In this document: piece after piece, positions 55,792 through 64,000 of the stretch
Layout of the letters: each line of letters starts with the position of its first letter
Numbering within the stretch: the first letter of the stretch is position 1
Assembly: GCF_002575655.3 (NCBI RefSeq)
Contig: NC_053037.3
Location: 447,299,793 to 447,363,792 of the forward strand
Reading direction: 5' to 3'
Source of the DNA: Aegilops tauschii subsp. strangulata
Lineage: Eukaryota; Streptophyta; Magnoliopsida; Poales; Poaceae
DNA: 64,000 nt
The notes under the pieces: generated by a model
Told to the model about the DNA's origin: nothing
Seen by the model: only the letters and a program-made list of their open reading frames with translations
The model's database searches: none
Made by a program: the position numbers and the translations under genes

Positions 55792-58026
55792 TCAAGTGTA
55801 GTAAGGCCGAAGATGAGCAATATTCCACGGCCGGTGGGTTTCCTCCTCCGACTTGCGTGAGTCTTTGTGCTCTCGAACATCGATAAGGTAGTATGACCCA
55901 TTGTTGAGATTCTTACTGACCACAAAGGGTCGTTCCCAAGGTGGGGATAACTTGTGCATATCAGTCTGATCCTGGATGAGCCGGAGCACCAGATCGCCTT
56001 CTTGAAAAGTGCTGGTTTTAACCCGACGGCTGTGGTAACGGCGCAGATCTTGCTGGTAAATCGCCGAACGAGCCGCGGCTATGTCACGCTCCTCATCTAA
56101 CAGGTCAAGTGCTTCCTGACGTGCTTTTTTATTGTCAGCTTCAACATAAGCCGCCACACGAGGTGAGTCATGACGGATGTCACTAGGGAGAACCGCCTCT
56201 GCTCCGTAGACCATGAAGAAAGGTGTATAATCCGTAGACCTGTTGGGGGTGGTGTTAATGCTCCATAACACAGAAGGTAACTCCTCTACCCAACAACCCG
56301 ACGTCCTTTTTAAGGGAACCATAAGCCGGGGCTTGATGCCTCTTAGGATCTCTTGATTGGCTCTCTCAGCTTGACCATTGGATTGGGGGTGAGCCACTGA
56401 TGATACATCAAGCCGGATATGCTCACGTTGACAAAATTCTTTCATAGCACCCTTGGAGAGATTAGTGCCATTATCTCTTATAATACTGTGTGGAAAGCCA
56501 AAACGGAAGATCACCTTCTTCATGAATTGAACCGCCGTGGCTGCATCACACTTACTGACCGGCTCTGCCTCTACCCACTTAGTGAACTTATCAACCGCCA
56601 CCAAAAGGTGGGTCTTCTTATCCTTGGACCTCTTAAAAAGCCCAACCATATCAAGCCCCCAAGTTGCAAACGGCCAAGTGATTGGGATCATCCTCAGCTC
56701 CTGAGCCGGAACATGAGCTCGACGTGAAAACTTCTGACAACCGTCACATTTTCTAACCAAGTCCTCAGCATCAACATGAGCCGTCAGCCAATAGAAACCG
56801 TGACGAAAAGCCTTGGCTACCAGAGATTTAGAGCCGGCATGATGACCACAATCTCCTTCGTGGATCTCACGCAAAATCACATAGCCTTCTTCAGGAGAAA
56901 CGCAACGCTGAAATGCCCGTGTAACACTGCAATGGTGCAGCTCCCCATTGACAATTGTCATTGACTTAGACCATCGGGTTATCTGCCTGGCCAAGGTCTC
57001 ATCCTCAGGTAACTCACCCCGGGTCATGTAAGCCAAATAGGGAACTGTCCAATCAGGAATAGAATGAAGAACCGCCACCAATTGTGCTTCCGGGTCAGGA
57101 ATAGCAAGGTCCTCCTCCGTAGGCAACTTGACCGAAGGATTGAGTAGAACATCCAGGAATGTATTCGGTGGCACCGGCTTACGCTGAGAGCCTAGCCGGC
57201 TTAGGTTATCAGCCGCCTCATTCTTCCTTTGATCAATATGTTCAACTTGGTAACCCTTGAAATGACCTGCAATGGCATCGACCTCTCGATGATAAGACGC
57301 CATAAGCGGATCCTTGGAATCCCAAGTACCAGAAACCTGTTGGGCCACCAAATCTGAATCACCAAAGCATCTCACCCGGCTTAAATTCATATCCTTAGCC
57401 ATCTGAAGACCATGGAGCAGGGCCTCATACTCAGCTGCATTGTTAGTACAAGGGAACATTAATCGAAGGACATAAGAAAATTTATCAGCTCGTGGGGAAG
57501 TCAAGACAACTCCAGCCCCCGAGCCCTCCAGCTGTCTCGATCCATCAAAGTGAATAGTCCAATATGTGTTATCCGACTTTTCCTCCGGTGCCTGCAACTC
57601 TGTCCAATCATTGATGAAATCCACAAGTGCTTGGGACTTGATAGCCGTACGAGGCACATATTTTAACCTGTGAGGTCCAAGCTCAATGGCCCACTTAGCA
57701 ACCCGGCCAGTTGCTTCCCTGTTTTGGATGATATCTCCCAAAGGAGCAGAGCTAACCACAATGATGGGATGACCCTGAAAATATTGCTTAAGCTTCCGGC
57801 TTGCCATGAAAACCCCATACACAAGCTTCTGCCAATGTGGGTATCTCTGCTTGGACTCAATAAGCACCTCACTGATATAATAAACTGGCCGTTGAACTGG
57901 ATATTCCTTGCCTGCCTCCTTCCTTTCCACCACGATGGCCACACTGACGGCTCGGCTATTAGCAGCCACATATAACAACAGAGGCTCCTTATCAATAGGG
58001 GCCGCAAGCACGGGCGGATCGGCCAA
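55792..58026 (-). pseudogene. pol: RNase H, second RNase H and integrase of element F (open part of pol)
   Basis: A 744-residue open stretch that is the C-terminal half of a broken pol. From its start: end of the first RNase H (PVYYISEVL, residues about 50-130); archaeal-type RNase H (HFDGSR near residue 175, AEYEALLHG, FGDSDLVAQQ, NEAADNLSR to about 280); linker; integrase with HHCC finger (about residues 395-440), GLDMVG, RDNGTN and QAERANQE carrying D, D, E; and a C-terminal module ending RPYYT. The D of the second triad motif is present although its neighbour is R instead of the T seen in E. A TAA at 58051-58053 separates it from the RT, so no complete polyprotein can be made. Confidence 0.9.
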
Positions 58027-58053
58027 TTGTTTCTTCAGATCCTCAAATGCTTA

Positions 58054-59343
58054 GTTAGCAGCATCACTCCAAACAAAATGATCTGTCTTCTTCATCATTT
58101 GATAGAGGGGGATAGCCTTCTCACCCAGCCGGCTTATGAACTGGCTCAGAACCGCTATACGACCCGCCAGGCGCTGGACTACGCCGGCTTGGCCAATGAG
58201 GTAATGGCTTTAATTTTCTCTGGGGTAGCTTCAATGCCTCTGTTAGAAACCAAGAAACCCAAGAGCTTGCCTGCGGGCACACCAAAAACACATTTAGCCG
58301 GATTAACCATCATCTTGTAGACCCGGAGATTGTCAAACGTCTCCTTCAAATCATCAATCAGAGTCTCCTTCTTTCTTGACTTCACCACAATGTCATCTAC
58401 ATAAGCATGAACATTACGCCCAATTTGATTGTGAAGGCAATTTTGCACACATCGCTGATAAGTATCCTAGGCACTCTTGAGCCCAAAAGTAATGAAAGCT
58501 GTTTTCTCCTGGTCCTTAAATGCCATCTTGATCTGATGATAACCAGAATAAGCATCCAAGAAACTCAAACGCTCACAACCCGCCGTAGCATCAATGATTT
58601 GATCAATACGAGGGAGAGCAAACGGATCAGCCGGACAAGCCTTGTTCAAGTCCGTGTAATCCACACACATCTGCCAAGTGCCATTCTTCTTGAGTACCAG
58701 CACCGGGTTAGCCAACCACTCAGGATGGAAAACTTCGATGATAAACTTGGCTGCCAAGAGCCAGGCCACTTCCTCTCCAATGGCCTTCCGCCTTTCCTCA
58801 TTAAATCATCGAAGAAACTGCTTGACCGGCTTAAATTTCAGATCCATATTAAGAGTGTGCTCAGCAAGTTCCCTTGGTACACCCGGCATGTTTGAAGGCT
58901 TCCATGCAAAGATGTCCCGGTTCTCACGGATGAACTCGACGAGCGCGCTTTCCTATTTCGGATTCAGATTGGCACTAATACTGAACTGCTTCGATGAGTC
59001 GCCAGGAACAAAATCAACCATTTTAGTGTCATCTGCCAACTTAAATTTGAGGGAAGGATCATGCTCTATAGTTGGCTTCTTCAAAGACGTCATGTCCGCT
59101 GGGTCAACATTATCCTTATAAAACTTCAACTCCTCAGCTGCACAAACAGACTCAGCATAGGCAGCGTCACCTTCCTCACACTCGAAGGCTGTCTTTCGGC
59201 TTCCATACACCGTGACGGTTCCCTTGTAACCCGGCATCTTGAGCTGTAGATACACATAACAAGGCCGCGCCATGAACTTGGCGTAAGCCGGCCGTCCAAA
59301 CAGAGCATGATATGGGTTGTGGATCTTGACCACTTCAAAGGTC
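58054..59343 (-). pseudogene. pol: RT and protease C-terminus of element F, multiply broken
   Basis: The protease C-terminal half (IHNPYHALFGRPAYAKFM) lies at about 59330-59260. Then come a TAG at 58953-58955, a TGA at 58806-58808, RT boxes PVLVLKKNGTWQMCVDY and LDAYSGYHQIK, a gap of about eleven codons just before FGLKSA compared with element E, a TAG at 58467-58469, YVDD at 58403-58392, and a one-base shift near 58178. All stops fit a single C-to-T change in CAG, CGA or CAA codons. The lost eleven codons remove the TPFGAFCYL-type strand next to the active site, so this RT would be dead even without the stops. Confidence 0.88.
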
Positions 59344-59348
59344 AGTGT
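59344..59348 (+). other. Target-site duplication of the solo C LTR, left copy
   Basis: AGTGT, matched at 60261-60265. Confidence 0.92.
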
Positions 59349-60260
59349 TGTCGGCGTTCTGGGAACGGGGGTCCCCAGACTTCTCTGCCTGCGGCCCATG
59401 GCGTGGCTCTGCTAGCAGGCCCGTACGGCCCATCTTCATCAACAAGGCATCCAAGACCCTCGCGAGGGGCCAAGCCTCGCGAGGCGGACGACGCAAGACC
59501 TCCTCAGGAGCGGCCTCGCCAGGTAGGCTCGCGAGGGGCAGAGAGATCAAGGCAAGGCAAACCTCGCAAGGTTCTCATGACGTGAGCCATGATGATCAAG
59601 ACCAGGCGGGCGCCAGCACGCGCAGTGTCCTTGTTTCCCCTTTGGTGCTAGGGAAGCGACCGCAGGCGCAGAGTACCGAGGCATCAAGCAAAGGTTTCCA
59701 TATCGGTGCAACAAGACCAAGACCAGCGGGACGACAAGACGGAGGTCACCATGGAGCCCAAGGCAGCGTCACCACCAGAGCCTTTTGCAGGCGAAGACCG
59801 CTTTTGTCAGGATAAGCTATACTAGCTGTCCCGCTTCAAATTGGCCATTGTTGGCTACCTTCTCGCTCAATATTTGGGAAGAGGACCAAGGCCTATATAA
59901 GTAGAACTAGCCACCACCGTAGGAGGCAATTCATGGAGCAAGCTCGATCTCATCTTGAGTAATCCTCACCCACAAAAGTTCGCTAAGCACAAGAACACCT
60001 CATCCTCAGGAGGCTATTCTCCCCCCTTTGTACTGTTCATCATCAGCCCAAGAGGCAATCCACCACCACCACATTGGAGTAGGGTATTACACCACAACGG
60101 TGGCCCGAACCAGTATAAATCTTGTGTCTCTTGTGTTGTGAGTTCGTTGAGTTCGTCCGCGAGATCTTAGCAAGCTATGGCGTGGATCGGTAGGGAAAGA
60201 ACTTCGCGCGCACCCCAGAGTTCGAACCTTAAGGGTTTTGCGAGAACCCGTGATCCGACA
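59349..60260 (+). mobile_element. Solo LTR of family C inside element F
   Basis: A 912-base copy of the C LTR with intact TGTCGG..CCGACA ends and a perfect AGTGT duplication, and no internal sequence. It results from recombination between the two LTRs of a complete C element that had inserted into the protease of F. TATA-like TATATAAG near 59894. It interrupts the minus-strand protease frame exactly; the frame is open on both sides. Confidence 0.93.
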
Positions 60261-60265
60261 AGTGT
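60261..60265 (+). other. Target-site duplication of the solo C LTR, right copy
   Basis: AGTGT, identical to 59344-59348. Confidence 0.92.
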
Positions 60266-63124
60266 CTCCGATCTAGAGTAACGATCATCGCCAAAAGCCA
60301 CTTCCAGAGCTATCTTACCAACCGGATAGGCCGACTTACCAGGCACCACGCCATCAAAAACAGTGTTTGACGGCTTAAGATTTTTATCAGTCAACCCCAT
60401 GTGGCGGAAAGTTTCATAATAAAGGATATTGATGCTGCTCCCTCCATCAATGAGTACCTTGGTAAACTTATATCCTCCGACCTGGGGTGCGACCACTAAA
60501 GCCAAGTGACCCGGATTGTCAACCTGGTGCGGGTGATCTTCCCGGCTCCACACAATTGGCTGCTCAGACCAGCGCAAGTAACGGGGAACCACCGGCTCAA
60601 CAGCATTGACTGCCCTCTTATGAAGCTTCTGGTCGCGCTTACATAAGCTAGTGGTGAAGACATGATACTTTCCACTATTCAAGTGCTTCGGGTTGCTCTG
60701 ATAACCAGACTGCTGCTGCTGTTGACTCCCCTGATTACTCTGCTGATTGTAACCACTCCGGTTGCCGTGATTGTCCTGATTTCCTTGGAACCCTGAGTTA
60801 GAGCCGCCACCGCCGTAACCCGGTCCATGAGAACCGGATCCTGAGCCGCCACCCAGCCCATGATTGTCTTGAAAAAGATTGGAATTTCTATACTCCTTCA
60901 TAATGAAGCAATCCTTCCAGAGATGGCCAGCCGGTCTTTCTCGCTTACCATGCCTTGGGCAGGGCTGATTCAACAGCTGCTCAAGATTAAGGCCTGATCC
61001 TCCAGTCCGTGGGGGCAGTTTACCCTTATGACGCTGGCCATTATTCTGCGTATTGGTGTTAGCCACAAAGTCCAAACTATTATCAGCTTTGCACTTACCT
61101 TTGCCTCCCTGATTCGCCGGGTTATGCTGCTGTCCTCTGGTGCTGCTGCTCTTCTTTCCCTTTGCCGGCTTTTCATCATCAGACTCGGGGTCCTTGGTAC
61201 CATCAGAGTCAGCATACTTAACCAGAGCCGCCATGAGTGTCCCCATGTCATTGCAGTGATGTTTGAGCCGTCCTAACTTCTGCTTCAAGGGTATGAACCG
61301 ACAATTGTTTTCCAACATTAAGACTGCTGAATCGGCATTGATGCAATCTGACGAGTGCAGGATTGTTGAAACCCGGCGCACCCAATGGGTTGTCGACTCG
61401 CCCTCTTCTTGGACACAGGAGGCTAAATCCACAATTGACATGGGCTGCTTGCACGTATCCTTAAAATTCTGGATAAACCGGGCTTTTAACTCGGCCCATG
61501 ATCCAATGGAGTTGGCTGGCAACCCCTTCAACCAAGTACGAGCCATCCCTTCTAGCATCATGGTGAAGTATTTAGCACATGCAGCATCGTCAACATCCAA
61601 CAGTTCCATCACCATCTCATAACTCTCAACCCATGCTTCAGGGGGTAAGTCGGCAGTGTAGTTGGGCACCTTACGGGGACCTTTGAAATCCTTGGGCAAC
61701 CGTACGTTACGTAGAGCCGAAGCCAAACACGGCACACCCAAAGTTCTGAAAGTCACACCTGTCTCCATCGAGGCTGTGGGACGAACCGGGGAATGCTGAT
61801 GAGCCGTATACTGAGCCGCCAGCTCAGCCTCCCGACGCGCTCTTCCTTGATCCACGATGTTCTGGGCATTAACCCCACCACCCGCCGGGTTATGTCCAAG
61901 GGGCGGGTTATGGTTCCGTCCACTGCTTGACATGGCCGGTTCTTCAATATGCCTACTATAACTCCGGCTTGGGCGAGGGGTTGAATGAATCCTGTCACGA
62001 CTGTAAGAATAAGCCTGTTGCTGCATCAATGCTGTCTGAAGTAGCTCTCTAGCCCTTCGCGTTTCAACCGCCGCTGGAGACTCGCCTTCAATTGGAAGAG
62101 CCACCAATCGTGATGCCTCAGCGATCATGTTATCCAAAGGATTAGAGTAATGACCCGGTGGTGTTGGCACGTGTTGTGGCGGAATATTGTTCTGACAAGG
62201 CGGGTCCGTCGTCTGTGGCTGAACCGGCGTTCTTGTCCCTGGCGCTTCAACTCGGTTTGCCACCGGCGGGTTATTGGTCCCTGCTCCTGGCGTGTTAAAG
62301 AGATTTCTCGCCTCGTAAACCGGAGGCAGGCGAGTCTGATGCCTCCTCCTCATGACGTCGTTTGAAGCGTTCTGATCCAGCATGAGCCGGAAGGACTTTG
62401 ACTGAATCCGCTGCGCCTGAGCATCCAAAGCAGCCCGCTCCTCGGCCATCCTAGTGTTTTCTGCGTTCAGCTCCTCCTTGGCCTATGCTATCTCATCACG
62501 CAACTTTGCAACCGCTGCATTATGCTGATCCTAATCTGTCGGGTTAACCACTGCTGTCAACAATGCTGTCAGCTTATCCAGCAAATCAGTTAAGACCTGA
62601 GCCGGCAGGCGCACAGGGCCTCCTGCCCCGGCAGCCGTTGCCGCTACTGACCCGGAAACCATCTCTGCTGCAGTCGACGAGTGCTGTACGGGCTGCGTAT
62701 CGGCCATGAAGGTCGCAACCCTGTTCGGCGGCTCACAGGGGTCCGAAATACTATCACCGTCGGAACAGCCCCCAAGCCGGCCGTCTTGCAGTTGATACAA
62801 CGACTCGGTCTCACCGGTGGATGACTCGCCTTCAGAGTAGACAACCGTCTCATCACCATATACTGATCTATCCTCAGATTCTGCTCCATGGATGAATCCC
62901 ACGAAGGCCCGCTTCATGGCAGGCTGAACTCGGGCGGGTCTTGCACGCTGAGCCGTCTTGACGATGTTGGTGTAGATGTCCGGCTCAGGGCCCGGCTCGC
63001 CGATCTTGCCGATGAAGACGTGAATTCCGCCAAAGGGGACCCGGTACCCGTACTCAATTGAGCCGACCTCAGGGCCCCAGCCTGCTTCGTCGATGTAGAG
63101 CTTGCCGCGACGACTCTTGGTCAT
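60266..63124 (-). pseudogene. gag: gag and protease N-terminus of element F
   Basis: One frame runs from the LTR side to the solo LTR, broken by TAG at 62531-62533 and TAG at 62483-62485. The first ATG after the PBS is at 63124, although the frame is open further upstream into the LTR. Order: N-terminal domain (63124-62534), coiled coil around the two stops, Gln/Pro-rich stretch, Gag core (about 61700-61230, with YTADLPPEAWVESYEM and ARTWLKGLP), basic linker, Cys/His box CPRHGKRERPAGHLWKDC (near 60960-60905), Gly/Gln-rich tail, and the first half of the protease with DGGSSINIL near 60450. The solo LTR cuts the protease at 60265. Confidence 0.88.
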
Positions 63125-63192
63125 CCGGCCCACGGCGTATCCCTTGATCCCGTCGAAGTTGCCCTCTAAGAACTTGAAACCATCGTGCGATA

Positions 63193-63210
63193 GCCCCACG
63201 GTGGGCGCCA
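63193..63210 (-). promoter_or_regulatory. Primer binding site of element F
   Basis: Minus strand TGGCGCCCACCGTGGGGC, identical to the PBS of element E and two bases from the LTR. Confidence 0.88.
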
Positions 63211-63212
63211 AC

Positions 63213-63749
63213 TGTCGTGGAATTGTCACGGCAGATGTCCTAGTGTGAGGACTTAGTCGTGGAGCCATCACAACGAGATTAGCTTAAAGGGGTTAATCAG
63301 GACAAAGGACACGAAGAGTTTATACTGGTTCGGCCCCTTGCGGTGAAGGTAAAGGCCTAATCCAGTTTGATGTGGTATTGCTAGGGTTTCGATGACTAGG
63401 GAGCGAATACGCTTAGCCTGCCTCTCGATATGTTCTTTCTTGTCCTAAGCCGCCGCTGGGTCACCCCCTTATATACACGGGTTGACGACCTGCGGCCTAC
63501 AGAGTCCCGGCCGGCTCATACAACGTGTCCGGCTCGGTGACCTTTCTTACATGCCTTACAATACAAGTCTACATATACATGGCAGTTTATATTCGTGGGC
63601 CTTAAGCCGCCTTCGAGTTTAGGCCCTCTACTAAGCCTATGTACGAACCGCCATTGTTAATATTCTCTTGGGCTTCATTGAAATGAACTGCCATAGGGAT
63701 GACCCGGCCCCTCCTGGGCGGGTCATATTTGATAGCCATATCCCCAACA
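63213..63749 (-). repeat. 5' LTR of element F
   Basis: On the minus strand it starts TGTTGGGGATATGG at 63749 and ends TTCCACGACA at 63213. TATA box (GTATATAA) at 63476-63469. The inner end is certain from the PBS; the outer end rests on the TG terminus alone because the left LTR is not in the window. The presumed duplication is the adjacent GAAGC (plus strand 63750-63754). Confidence 0.7.
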
Positions 63750-64000
63750 GAAGCCAAGGTTTCATTATCATTAAATTTACATGAAAAGGGAAGGCGTGGA
63801 GCCTTCATCCTAGAGCAACAAGTATAATCATATCTCAAGCATAGCTCCCGAGCATACCAATGCAACATATGAATTTGATCCCATAACAATTTCCCTTTAC
63901 GAGTCAAGCAACAATCCCTAAAGTATTCACGTTGATCCAACGTTACTCCCGTTATATAGTTGAATGGGGTTTTCTCAGGATTATCAAAGTAGTGCATAAT
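63750..64000 (-). other. Flanking DNA with an open minus-strand frame, unidentified
   Basis: The minus strand is open from the window edge for about 83 codons (rich in Cys, Tyr and Arg; for example DQREYFRDCCLTRKGKLLWDQ) until the F LTR begins. I do not recognise it. It may be part of another transposon or of a gene into which F inserted; if the F LTR boundary is wrong, it would belong to the LTR. Confidence 0.35.

Larger units (their letters stand above)
53026..63749 (-). mobile_element. Element F: Tat-type Ty3 element, minus strand, left-truncated
   Basis: Right end: LTR 63213-63749, PBS, then gag, protease, RT, two RNase H domains and integrase on the minus strand down to 55792, and an antisense gene fragment on the plus strand (53577-54586). 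The left LTR and the 5' exons of the antisense gene are missing because the element stops at the junction with B at about 53025. A solo LTR of family C (59349-60260) lies in the protease. The sense frames carry at least six stops and one RT deletion, so F is older or more decayed than E. Confidence 0.88.

Noticed and set aside
63602..63997. 131-codon frame as a single gene
   Set aside because: It crosses the probable outer end of the F LTR at 63749, so the two parts are likely unrelated.

Overview
The window is plant nuclear DNA made almost entirely of nested LTR retrotransposons. I found no convincing single-copy host gene, no rRNA or tRNA gene, and no prokaryotic feature. The large, young, nested Ty3 and Copia elements, a LARD-type element with 4-kb LTRs, GC-rich LTR cores and repeated TCGGT..ACCGA motifs suggest a large-genome grass, most likely a Triticeae species (wheat, barley or a relative). 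That attribution comes from memory of the family styles, not from a search. Letters A to G are my own labels.

Layout. 1-2397: partial minus-strand LTR of family B. 2398-5156: 5' end of a minus-strand Copia element A (broken gag, PBS, LTR). 5157-35977: Ty3 element C, carrying two inserted elements: D at 8678-18944 (non-coding LARD, target-site duplication CACCC) and E at 20753-34900 (Tat-type Ty3, duplication CAAAT). 35978-53025: B, a chromodomain Ty3 element inserted into the 3' LTR of C and arranged as LTR, internal region, LTR, partial internal region. Inside its pol lies G at 41349-44981 (gag/protease-only element, duplication TTGGG). 53026-63749: F, a minus-strand Tat-type element truncated on its left and carrying a solo LTR of family C at 59349-60260 (duplication AGTGT). 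63750-64000: flanking DNA of unknown identity.

The coding content is retrotransposon machinery: Gag, aspartic protease, reverse transcriptase, RNase H (doubled in E and F) and integrase. Almost every sense frame is broken, mostly by stops that C-to-T (or G-to-A) transitions would explain. The exception is on the antisense strand of E. An apparently intact six-exon gene (29273-33015, minus; 1052 codons) lies behind its own TATA box. All exon phases join and all five introns have GT..AG ends. F keeps the last two exons of a gene of the same design. This antisense gene, and the hybrid LTR in B that records an unequal crossover, are the two observations most worth following.
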